Assembly (NCBI GenBank): GCA_017514105.1
Contig: JAFWKY010000015.1
Coordinates: forward strand, 84,834-127,168
Origin: Candidatus Saccharimonadota bacterium
GTDB taxonomy: Bacteria; Patescibacteriota; Saccharimonadia; Saccharimonadales; Saccharimonadaceae
Direction of reading: 5' to 3'
DNA: 42,335 nucleotides
This document shows positions 1-7,603 of the stretch, piece after piece. The position numbers and the translations under genes are program-made. The notes under the pieces were generated by a model. The model ran no database searches. It saw only the letters and a list, made by a program, of their open reading frames with translations, and was not told the origin of the DNA. Within the stretch, counting starts at the first letter, position 1; every line of letters starts with the position of its first letter.

Positions 1-741
1 CTTTACGCTCTCCATCAAAATCCCAGTCGTATCCGAATACTCAATTACTCTATCTTCATGCCCAGACTCACGCATCAAATCGTTGTAATGTTCCAAGAAA
101 TCTAGGAAACGTGTCTTGCCGTCAAAAGAAGTAAAGTATACCGAAATCTGCGTCGGATCATCCAAATCTTGATAGCCCATCTTAGCCAGATTGCCAGTCA
201 GCGTCGCTTTTTCGTTGGTAAACATAGCCGTAATTACGCGTTGCAGTTCCTCCTGAGTATACTTCAGTTGGAAAGCACCGAGCAGTGCCTCCGGATCTAT
301 CCCAAAAGCATTAGCAAAACTATTAGTGAGATAGGTTGCGAGATCACCCACCTTGCTCAAAATCTGCGATTTCATTGTCACTTCAGTTATCATAGCCGCG
401 AATTTTTGCAAAACACCAGTAGTCGCCGCCGAAGTGTTAAATTCGTCACGAATCGGCTCATAAATCATCGGCACGAGTACGGCGACCGGATTTTCTGGGT
501 CAGTAGTAAGCGATGGATCAATCCGATAATAACCCTGAATGTATATTTTAAATAGTTGTTTCAGGAGTCCACTATAGAGCTCAACAAAATTTTCACGCGG
601 CAAATAATACTTCTCCATCAATGCATCAAAGTCAACATTGTCAAGATAATCATTAACCTTTCCATCTACTTCCGAGAGCGAAATCGTCCCAACTATTTTT
701 GCGGCAAAGCCTTCTTCTAGTTCCGTTAATTTTGCCGTTAG
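1..741 (-). pseudogene. C-terminal part of ABC transporter permease, separated by in-frame stop (runs off left edge)
   Basis: Reading on past the TAA at 742-744 in the same frame gives 247 further sense codons with no stop down to base 1. The product continues the extracytoplasmic domain of the upstream ABC protein (it starts LTAKLTELEEG and includes a Tyr/Leu-rich segment and YFTSFDGKTRFLDFLEHYND). The C-terminal FtsX-type membrane helices expected for a MacB-like protein would lie off the left edge. No start codon with a ribosome binding site is evident after the stop, so I treat this as the severed half of one gene rather than a separate gene. It could be translated by readthrough, or the stop could be a sequencing error. 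Confidence 0.75.
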
Positions 742-2712
742 TTAATCATACACTGGACTAGTATCGGCAGTAATGTCGCCAGAGATTTGCTCAATATATT
801 CGTGTGTTTTTGCAGCAATTGCATTTTTGTCAATGTCCACTTTTACGGCACTGGCGATTTTGTTCTGGTCCACTGTCACCAAATCTTGCAAACTAAAATC
901 GTATCCGCTTCCCTCTTCGCCAAATTTTGTATTAGAGAAAACGTCGATTTCTGGGTTTTCTAGTTGTTTTTTGACAATTTCGGTATCTGCAGATTTCTCG
1001 ATAATATGCGTCACCAATTCTGGTAAATACGCCACGCCGCTTAACGACATCAAACTATCTCGCGGCGTAGTCACACCGACGATTTTTAACTGCTCGGCAT
1101 TATCATACAACTCTTGCATATACTTTTCGTTGCTACGCATGTCTTCGTAGATATTGTAATCAGGATTATATTTATAAATATCCGCCGCGTAGAGTAACTT
1201 GAGCTTGATATTCATAATGTCTTCATAAGTCAAAACTAGCGGCTCGTTTTTGACTTCTACGGTTTCACCGGCCATAAGTTTTGAGATAATGGTGTTCAAT
1301 TCGTCTGTGTCATGCAAACCCAATTCATAAGTCAACAAATCACCGATTTTGCCTTCTTGTGACAACACTACAACGACTTCATTATATTGTTCTGGCAACC
1401 TGCCGGCTAGAACCTTGAAATCCTGTTCCATATTCTCGCGTTCGTATTGTTTATAAACGGAAGTATAAGAGCTAATCAATTGCGAACCGCCAAGCACCGA
1501 CGAGAACATATTGTTCGGATTTAGTTGCGCCAGTTTTCCAGTTGCATCAACTGAATAGATAATTGGCTCTACGCTATACTCATCCTCAAGTAATCTCACA
1601 TCATCTTTTATTTCTCCCCAGTGCTCGCGCAAGAAATGCTGAAAATCTTTTATGTCATTTTTTACTACACTGCCAAGCGTAGACGACAAAACCTGATTCT
1701 CGTGCACTTTACCGTCTTTGATGCTGTCTTCATCGGATAAGTTATTTAGTAGCACACTCGTAACGTCGGCAGACTCACGCATAATTGCGAGTGGATACGA
1801 AGTAAGAGTATCTTCTTGGACCTGATCTATATATGCCTGAAAACCAGATGAAACCGCCAGAATTAACGCAATACCTATAATACCAATAGAGCCTGCAAAC
1901 GCCACTAGGATCGTACGCCCTTTCTTTGTTAACAGATTTTTGAGCGACAACCCAAGCGCCGTAAAGAAAGACATGCGAGTTTTGTGTTGTTTGCGTGCGG
2001 CTTCCTCGGTGTTCAGATTCGTTTTGCGTTTGCCATCGTATGGATCAGAATCAGAAGTGATTTTGCCATCCTTCAATGTAATAATACGGGATGCGTATTT
2101 GTCGGCCAAATCCGGATTATGCGTCACCATAATTACTAATTTTTTCTTGGCGATTTCGTGCAACAAATCCATAATCTGAATACTGGTCGCAGAGTCTAGA
2201 GCGCCAGTCGGTTCGTCGGCGAGCAAAATATCTGGATCATTCACCAATGCACGCGCAATAGCGACACGCTGCATTTGTCCACCAGACAACTGTGCTGGTT
2301 TTTTGTCTGTATGCTCTTTTAGACCTACATCTTCTAGCGCTTTTCTCGCACGTCTAGTCGCCTCGCGTTTAGAAATGCCAGATAGCGTCAACGCCAATTT
2401 TACATTTGCAAGCACTGTTTGATGTGGAATCAAATTATAACTCTGAAATACAAAGCCAATCCTGTGATTACGATAGGCATCCCAATCTTTGTCGCGGTAA
2501 CGTTTGGTGCTAACCTCGTTAATCTTTAAGTCACCCGAAGAATAATCGTCCAAGCCACCGATTATATTAAGCAAAGTTGTCTTTCCGGAGCCAGACGGGC
2601 CAAGAATCGCTGCGAATTCTGATTCGCGAAAATTAATGTCAATGCCTTTTAAAATTTTCTGTTTTGCATCACCAACAATATAATTCTTGGTTATCCCACG
2701 TAACTCTAACAT
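742..2712 (-). CDS. MacB-like ABC transporter, ATPase-permease fusion, N-terminal fragment ended by in-frame TAA
   Basis: The first ~225 residues are an ABC ATPase of the LolD/MacB type: Walker A GPSGSGKT at 38-45, signature LSGGQ at 142-146, Walker B ILLADEP at ~162-168 and the switch His in THN at ~198. A cytoplasmic linker and one membrane helix (~268-288) follow, then an extracytoplasmic domain. Fusions of this kind normally end with three more helices, but here a TAA stops the frame at 656 residues although coding sequence continues. Transporters of this family export peptides or lipids, or remove antimicrobial peptides. The gene lies just after a histidine kinase and response regulator, a common arrangement for peptide sensing and resistance. 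It has its own TATAAT box 7 nt before the ATG. Confidence 0.85.
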   Translation of the reverse strand: MLELRGITKNYIVGDAKQKILKGIDINFRESEFAAILGPSGSGKTTLLNIIGGLDDYSSGDLKINEVSTKRYRDKDWDAYRNHRIGFVFQSYNLIPHQTVLANVKLALTLSGISKREATRRARKALEDVGLKEHTDKKPAQLSGGQMQRVAIARALVNDPDILLADEPTGALDSATSIQIMDLLHEIAKKKLVIMVTHNPDLADKYASRIITLKDGKITSDSDPYDGKRKTNLNTEEAARKQHKTRMSFFTALGLSLKNLLTKKGRTILVAFAGSIGIIGIALILAVSSGFQAYIDQVQEDTLTSYPLAIMRESADVTSVLLNNLSDEDSIKDGKVHENQVLSSTLGSVVKNDIKDFQHFLREHWGEIKDDVRLLEDEYSVEPIIYSVDATGKLAQLNPNNMFSSVLGGSQLISSYTSVYKQYERENMEQDFKVLAGRLPEQYNEVVVVLSQEGKIGDLLTYELGLHDTDELNTIISKLMAGETVEVKNEPLVLTYEDIMNIKLKLLYAADIYKYNPDYNIYEDMRSNEKYMQELYDNAEQLKIVGVTTPRDSLMSLSGVAYLPELVTHIIEKSADTEIVKKQLENPEIDVFSNTKFGEEGSGYDFSLQDLVTVDQNKIASAVKVDIDKNAIAAKTHEYIEQISGDITADTSPVYD

Positions 2713-2719
2713 TAATAAT

Positions 2720-2725
2720 ATTATA
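2720..2725 (-). promoter_or_regulatory. -10 box of ABC transporter gene
   Basis: TATAAT on the minus strand, 7 nt before the ATG at 2712. It implies a leaderless or nearly leaderless transcript for the transporter, separate from the two-component genes. Confidence 0.5.
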
Positions 2726-2757
2726 ACAAACTTTTTAAGAAAAACATAACATTAAAG

Positions 2758-3681
2758 TCAAAAACTAAGAATGAAGGTCGTGAGTTTACCAGACTTCACT
2801 TCTATCTTCCAACCATTGCGGTCGGCTAGGGATTTTGCAATTGACAACCCCAACCCCACGCCTTCTGCAGACTTATCAGTCTGGAAAAATCTATCAAATA
2901 TATGCGGCAAATCTTTTGCATCAATTTTTGCGCCATCATTGGATACTTTAAGTTCATGATTTGACAGACTTACACGAATTTTGTCTTCTGAGTATTTGAC
3001 AGCATTGTCAAGCAGAATCGTAAGTATTTGCACAAAATCTTCACGATTTACTTTAGTCTTGCCATGCAACATAATTTTGAGCGAAAAATCTTTGTCTTTC
3101 ATGCGCGGCTCAAAACTCTCAGTCGTTTCGCGCACTAATTCCCCCAGATTTACGTCTACCGCATCAACGTTATGATTAATATCGGTACGAGCGAGACTCA
3201 GCAAATCAGCATTCAGTTTAGTTAGTTTTGCGGTTTCTGTTTCGACATTTTTAATCCATTTGTTACCATGTATGTCAGCCGCTTCTAGATTTGCGGAAAT
3301 TGCCGCGAGCGGAGTTTTTATTTCGTGCGACGCATTTGCGATAAACAACTTCTGGGATTCGTAGGCTTCTTTCACGGGTTTAATTGCTTCCTCCGCAAGA
3401 TAATAAGAAACTAGCGCCACCACAAAATCAATAACGAAGCCCGAAACTACCAACATCACGAGCAGTTCCTTTGCTGCAGTTTCTTTTTCCTGTTTTAAAG
3501 ATATTTCTACATAATCTTCTACGTCATCCGAAAAAATATAGTGCGTTTCAGCCATCATCGGTGGGCGATTATTTGCAGAACGAGTATATATTATATATAT
3601 AGCCGAAAACACGATTAACAACACCACCGTAGTAATCGTGACATTTATAATGATTAATCTGTTGCGAAGATTTTTAAACAT
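2758..3681 (-). CDS. Membrane histidine kinase
   Basis: 307 residues. A first membrane helix (~9-32), a ~40-residue acidic external loop and a second helix (~73-95) are followed by a HisKA domain with phospho-acceptor His119 in ASHEIKTP, and an ATPase domain with an N box (LTILLDNAVKYS), a DGAKID G1-like segment, a DRFF motif and GLGLSIA (G2). There is no HAMP domain. It autophosphorylates and passes phosphate to the response regulator encoded just upstream, whose stop it overlaps by 8 bp. The short external loop and adjacent ABC transporter suggest sensing of envelope stress or peptides; that is inference. Confidence 0.9.
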   Translation of the reverse strand: MFKNLRNRLIIINVTITTVVLLIVFSAIYIIYTRSANNRPPMMAETHYIFSDDVEDYVEISLKQEKETAAKELLVMLVVSGFVIDFVVALVSYYLAEEAIKPVKEAYESQKLFIANASHEIKTPLAAISANLEAADIHGNKWIKNVETETAKLTKLNADLLSLARTDINHNVDAVDVNLGELVRETTESFEPRMKDKDFSLKIMLHGKTKVNREDFVQILTILLDNAVKYSEDKIRVSLSNHELKVSNDGAKIDAKDLPHIFDRFFQTDKSAEGVGLGLSIAKSLADRNGWKIEVKSGKLTTFILSF

Positions 3682-4333
3682 TTACTATCTTGTATCCTAA
3701 ACCACGAATGGTTTTAATTTTTACTCTATCAGAAATTTTTGCGATTTTCTTGCGAATGTAACTAATGTACACTTCTACATAGTTTTCATCATATTCTGAA
3801 TCACTACCCCAAACGTGCGCCAAAATTTGTGCTTTTGTTACTGCGCTTCCCGGAGTTTTCATTAACATTTTTAAAATCTCTGCTTCTTTGTCGGTCAATG
3901 TTTCGCTACCGATGGTCCGATTCGTGAGATCTAATTCCAAATCGCCAAATGACATTTTTTCTACTTCGGCCATTGGTGGACGACGAGTCAATGCGTTAAT
4001 TCGCGCAATCAATTCCGCCGTCTTGAATGGCTTGGCGAGATAATCGTCTGCACCTTGTTCTAATCCGCGAATCTTATCCTCTACTTCGTTTAATGCTGAT
4101 AGCACAATCACTGGAGTTTTTATGCCACGATTTCTGATAGTCTTCAAAATATCCAGTCCGGACAGTTTTGGCAGCATGATATCCAACACTATCACGTCAT
4201 AATTCGGCTTCATGGCGAGCTCTAGTCCCTGTTCGCCGTCTTCGGCCCAGTCGGTCATTATTTTATTTTTCTTTAGCAAATGAATGACAGCCTCCGCCAA
4301 GAACTTTTCGTCTTCTACATATAATATTCTCAT
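3674..4333 (-). CDS. OmpR/PhoB-family response regulator
   Basis: 219 residues: receiver domain (acidic pair E7/D8, phospho-acceptor Asp51 in VLDIMLP, Lys in the AKPF motif near residue 100) and a C-terminal winged-helix DNA-binding domain (~125-219) ending with the usual IRGLGYKI motif. It is the first gene of a minus-strand unit with the kinase, which it overlaps by 8 bp. The likely targets are this operon and the transporter. Its ATG lies 6 nt after a TATAAT box. Confidence 0.93.
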   Translation of the reverse strand: MRILYVEDEKFLAEAVIHLLKKNKIMTDWAEDGEQGLELAMKPNYDVIVLDIMLPKLSGLDILKTIRNRGIKTPVIVLSALNEVEDKIRGLEQGADDYLAKPFKTAELIARINALTRRPPMAEVEKMSFGDLELDLTNRTIGSETLTDKEAEILKMLMKTPGSAVTKAQILAHVWGSDSEYDENYVEVYISYIRKKIAKISDRVKIKTIRGLGYKIVNV

Positions 4334-4339
4334 ACTATA

Positions 4340-4350
4340 ATTATATTATA
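4340..4350 (-). promoter_or_regulatory. Overlapping -10 boxes of response regulator gene
   Basis: Two overlapping TATAAT hexamers (4345-4350 and 4340-4345). The nearer leaves 6 nt to the ATG, so the transcript probably starts at the start codon. Confidence 0.55.
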
Positions 4351-4425
4351 CGATACTTTAACGAACCTTAAAAAGCCTAATTCGCAACAAAAATTATTTT
4401 TAAGTTTCATTTAAAAATTCTATAT

Positions 4426-4431
4426 TATAAT
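4426..4431 (+). promoter_or_regulatory. -10 box of VTC-DUF4956 operon
   Basis: TATAAT followed by 6 nt and the ATG at 4438. It is divergent from the response regulator promoter, with ~75 bp between the two -10 boxes. Confidence 0.55.
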
Positions 4432-4437
4432 AAGGCT

Positions 4438-5163
4438 ATGGATGCAAAAATATTTGACCGTATTGAGAAAAAGTACCTGATTACTCCCGAACAGGAGCGC
4501 AACATGCTCGGTGCCATTCGTGAACATATGGACGAAGATTTATATCACAAGTCAGAAGTATTTAATATATATTTTGATACGCCAAATTATGATTTGATTG
4601 TGAAATCCATTGATAATCCCAAATTCAAACAAAAGTTGCGCGCGCGTTCTTATGGTGGCTACGACAAAGTTTTTCTGGAAATCAAAACCAAGATGCGTGG
4701 ACCAGAATATAACGTGGGTTACAAACGTCGCGTCCTAATAACGCGTGATGACTATAAAAAACTCATTGCGCACAAGAAAACTGCCACCGAACTAGCCGCA
4801 CAAAAAATCGAAACTCCGCGCGACATTCAAATCTCTCGCGAAGTGGACTACATGATTAATCATTTCAATTTAGCACCAAAAATCTTGGTTTATTATAATC
4901 GCAAGAGTTATGCCGGTGAGCAAGGACTGCGCATTACATTTGACCACGATCTCCATTACCGCGACCACGACCTCAAATTTTCCCGCAGCAAAAAAGATCG
5001 TAAATATTTTAGTAACGACCATAGTATCATTATGGAAATCAAAGCACACGGTGTGCTACCTCTCTGGCTAGTCCATGCGTTGGATGCCGAGCAAGTCTAT
5101 CCGTCGCGCTTTTCAAAAATTGGTAAAATATACGAACAACTAAGAAAGGAGCAAAATGTTTAA
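4438..5163 (+). CDS. VTC-domain polyphosphate polymerase
   Basis: 241 residues that fit the bacterial VTC domain (yeast Vtc4 catalytic fold), which makes inorganic polyphosphate from ATP inside a basic tunnel. The expected landmarks are present in order: EKKYL near residue 11, FDTP, KLRARSY, FLEIKTK, YKRRV, RITFD and IMEIK, ending with the conserved SRFSKI. The stop overlaps the start of the DUF4956 gene by 8 bp, so the two are co-translated. VTC, DUF4956 and a beta-helix or CotH protein recur together in Firmicutes genomes. A polyphosphate role is expected from the family; the residues are consistent but activity is not shown. Confidence 0.85.
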   Translation: MDAKIFDRIEKKYLITPEQERNMLGAIREHMDEDLYHKSEVFNIYFDTPNYDLIVKSIDNPKFKQKLRARSYGGYDKVFLEIKTKMRGPEYNVGYKRRVLITRDDYKKLIAHKKTATELAAQKIETPRDIQISREVDYMINHFNLAPKILVYYNRKSYAGEQGLRITFDHDLHYRDHDLKFSRSKKDRKYFSNDHSIIMEIKAHGVLPLWLVHALDAEQVYPSRFSKIGKIYEQLRKEQNV

Positions 5164-5827
5164 CAGTATATTTGACACAACAACTGCAGGCCTAGAAGTA
5201 GGCACTGCATTAATTGCCGCCGGAACAGCGCTCGCGCTTGGCCTGGTACTAGCATTCACGCACAAGGTGACATCGCAGACCACCAAAGGTTTCCTCATCA
5301 CGCTTGCGACTTTACCGCTACTCGTGATGGCAGTCATGATTATGATTAACGGTAACCTCGGCACGTCCATCGCCATCCTCGGCGCGTTCTCGCTAATCCG
5401 TTTCCGTTCTTTGCAAGGTCGTGCGAAAGATTTGCTCAGCGTTTTCTTCGCTATGATGATCGGCCTCGCCTGTGGCATGGGCCACATTCTGTTCGGCGCC
5501 GTCATTACGGTCATCGCAGTGATAGCGATTCTGCTATTTAGTTATACGCATTTCTTGGAACCAAACCAAAAAGAGCGAGTTCTCCGCATTACCATTCCAG
5601 AAGATATGGACTATTCCGAAGTATTTGATGAAGTAATGAAAAAATACACTTCTCGTGCCGACCTTATCACTATGAAAACTATCAATATGGGCAGTCTCTA
5701 CGACCTCACTTATAATGTCCGCCTGAAAGGTGGCATCAAAGAAAAAGATTTCATTGACGAACTTCGTGTTAAGAACTGCAACCTCAAAGTCATGCTTAGT
5801 CAACCAGTCTTGGAAGAGGATATCTAA
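5156..5827 (+). CDS. DUF4956 membrane protein
   Basis: 223 residues with about four membrane helices (roughly 12-36, 45-65, 67-82 and 95-125), the family's conserved GAFSLIRFRS segment, and a soluble C-terminal domain (~130-223) that looks ferredoxin-like in length. The family is repeatedly encoded next to VTC polymerases and probably forms a membrane partner or channel for that activity, but its function is not established. The gene overlaps the VTC gene by 8 bp and its TAA shares one base with the next ATG, so the three genes form one tight operon. Confidence 0.85.
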   Translation: MFNSIFDTTTAGLEVGTALIAAGTALALGLVLAFTHKVTSQTTKGFLITLATLPLLVMAVMIMINGNLGTSIAILGAFSLIRFRSLQGRAKDLLSVFFAMMIGLACGMGHILFGAVITVIAVIAILLFSYTHFLEPNQKERVLRITIPEDMDYSEVFDEVMKKYTSRADLITMKTINMGSLYDLTYNVRLKGGIKEKDFIDELRVKNCNLKVMLSQPVLEEDI

Positions 5828-7320
5828 TGGCAGAAAAAGAGCACCAAGAGCCCGAGACGCAAATTTCAACATCACCCGAAAAAACCACCAAAGGTGGTAC
5901 GTGGGCATGGGTCCTAGCATCATTGGCGTTAGTAGTGCTATTGACCGTTGCTATTATCATTAACCAGAATCACACTGGCAGCAATACTGGTAACGAAGTT
6001 GCTAGCGCTATGGACATAGACAATGGCGACCTAAAAATCAACTGGAATCGCTACGCGACTTATGACGTAGAATTGAACAGCACTTATACAATTACAACGC
6101 CAGGCACTTATCATTTCACTGGTACGCTGGATGATGGAGCGATTATTGTTAAAGTCAGCAGCGAAGATGCGGTAAAAATCATACTGGATAACGTCACTAT
6201 CAAAAATTCATCCGGTCCAGCCATTGCCTGCTTGTCTGGCGATGATTTGGTGATAGAACTAGTCGGAGAAAATAACCTCAGTGACGCCTCATCATACTCT
6301 GCCGATTACGACGAAGATGTAACTGGCACCATTTACTCCAAAGCCGACCTCACTTTTCAAGGCGAAGGCAGCCTAAATCTCGCCGCCAACTATCAGGATG
6401 GCATTATCGGTAAGGATGATTTAAAATTTATAAACGGTACATACAACATATCCGCTGCAGATGATGCAATTCGCGGCAAAGATTCAGTTTATATCGTAGA
6501 CGGCATCTTTAATGTCACCGCCAAAGAAGACGCGATCAAGTCCACCAATTATTCCACTGCAGGCAAAGGTTTTGTTTTGATTGAAAACGGTAATCTCACA
6601 ATTGCAGCTGGTGACGATGCAATCCACGCCGAAACTATCTTGATGATTCAGGATGGCAAAATCAACATTACCAAAAGTTACGAAGGCTTGGAGGCGCCAA
6701 AGATTATTATCAACGGTGGTGACGTTTCCGTTGTGGCCAATGATGACGGTATCAACGCCGGCAGCAGTTCTGACAATACTACAACTACTCAGGCCAACAC
6801 GATGGTCGCAGACACCAATTGCGAAATTATCGTCAACGGTGGCAATCTTTATGTCAACGCAGCCGGTGACGGTATAGATAGTAATGGTTACATATATTTC
6901 AACGGCGGCACAGTTGTAGTAGATGGACCAGTCAACAACGGCAACGGTGCACTTGATGCTGGAGCAGGCATCACGATGAATGGCGGCAAAGTCATAACGG
7001 TCGGCTCATCTGGTATGGCCGAAACCCTAGGCTCCACATCTGCTATTAATAACATCAGTGTCTATTTCTCTACGTCGCAAAAAGCCGGCACCACTATCAC
7101 TATTAAAGATACTACGGGCGAAGTTGTCCTAGAACACACTTCCGCCAAGGCGTTCAACCACATGGCGGCCGGTACAGAAGCATTTGTGCTTGGCGGAACA
7201 TATACTATATATATTGACGGCAGCGAGTATCAGTCATTCACGGTTGATAGCGTAACTACTACTATCGGCAACAGTAATGCTAATTACAACAATGCTGGCG
7301 GCGGCCAAATGCGTCGCTAA
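5827..7320 (+). CDS. Cthe_2159-like carbohydrate-binding beta-helix protein, membrane-anchored
   Basis: 497 residues: a ~26-residue charged cytoplasmic tail, one membrane helix (~27-48) and a long extracellular region. From ~150 to ~380 it shows repeating coils of a parallel beta-helix (GDDAIHAE, NDDGINAG and GDGIDSNG type turns, each with a G-G-x-hydrophobic strand), typical of the Cthe_2159 family that binds cellulose and acidic sugars. A small C-terminal beta domain follows. It is the last gene of the VTC operon and ends at a clear terminator. In Firmicutes this gene trio often includes a CotH kinase, which is missing here. Surface polymer binding is the likely role. Confidence 0.82.
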   Translation: MAEKEHQEPETQISTSPEKTTKGGTWAWVLASLALVVLLTVAIIINQNHTGSNTGNEVASAMDIDNGDLKINWNRYATYDVELNSTYTITTPGTYHFTGTLDDGAIIVKVSSEDAVKIILDNVTIKNSSGPAIACLSGDDLVIELVGENNLSDASSYSADYDEDVTGTIYSKADLTFQGEGSLNLAANYQDGIIGKDDLKFINGTYNISAADDAIRGKDSVYIVDGIFNVTAKEDAIKSTNYSTAGKGFVLIENGNLTIAAGDDAIHAETILMIQDGKINITKSYEGLEAPKIIINGGDVSVVANDDGINAGSSSDNTTTTQANTMVADTNCEIIVNGGNLYVNAAGDGIDSNGYIYFNGGTVVVDGPVNNGNGALDAGAGITMNGGKVITVGSSGMAETLGSTSAINNISVYFSTSQKAGTTITIKDTTGEVVLEHTSAKAFNHMAAGTEAFVLGGTYTIYIDGSEYQSFTVDSVTTTIGNSNANYNNAGGGQMRR

Positions 7321-7327
7321 TTATTGA

Positions 7328-7357
7328 AAAATCTCGTCATTGTGGCGAGATTTTTTG
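7328..7357 (+). terminator. Intrinsic terminator of VTC operon
   Basis: Nine-bp stem AAAATCTCG / CGAGATTTT with a 9-nt loop, followed by T residues, immediately after the beta-helix gene. Confidence 0.85.
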
Positions 7358-7376
7358 ATTTTTATGTATATTTTTC

Positions 7377-7405
7377 TTGCACACAACAAAAAACTCGTGT
7401 ATAAT
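7377..7405 (+). promoter_or_regulatory. Sigma70 promoter of the FISUMP gene leader
   Basis: TTGCAC (7377-7382), a 17-nt spacer and TATAAT (7400-7405). The predicted start, ~7411-7412, falls on the first base of the outer stem of the folded leader. Confidence 0.8.
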
Positions 7406-7410
7406 AATAA

Positions 7411-7558
7411 GTGCTATACGTTAATTACATTACAATTAAACAGTCGGAGTATATTTTGTATACGAAAGACAATAGTAATGGCATCACGAGGCCGTTAGTT
7501 GTCTTTCGGAGACAAAATCCCGACTGGTAATTAATGTATAGCACCCTCGTGGTGCCAT
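7411..7558 (+). promoter_or_regulatory. Highly structured leader RNA, possible cis-regulator
   Basis: About 148 nt between the promoter and the surface-protein gene. Helices visible by complementarity: P1 7411-7427 with 7528-7544 (17 bp, one G-U); P2 7441-7447 with 7520-7526 (CAGTCGG/CCGACTG); P3 hairpin 7449-7463; P4 GAAAGACAA 7464-7472 with 7499-7507. The P4 loop (7478-7491) is also complementary over 14 bp, with one G-U, to 7545-7558, which begins at the base after P1, giving a pseudoknot or an alternative fold. No terminator follows; a GAGGT ribosome binding site and ATG come 45 nt later. I recognise no known riboswitch class. Confidence 0.7.
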
Positions 7559-7603
7559 TTCTGTATATGACCCATGAGAAATAATAAATAAGTGAGGTAA
7601 GTC

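Noticed and set aside
169-555. Plus-strand open frame of 128 codons
   Set aside because: It lies opposite the continuing ABC transporter frame and has no ribosome binding site or recognisable protein pattern. The same applies to other antisense frames such as 773-1150, 5534-5923, 12878-13237, 22842-23309 and 35673-36032.
3674-7320. Regulation of the VTC operon by the divergent response regulator
   Set aside because: The ~100-bp intergenic region shows no clear direct repeats typical of OmpR/PhoB sites, so there is no sequence support.
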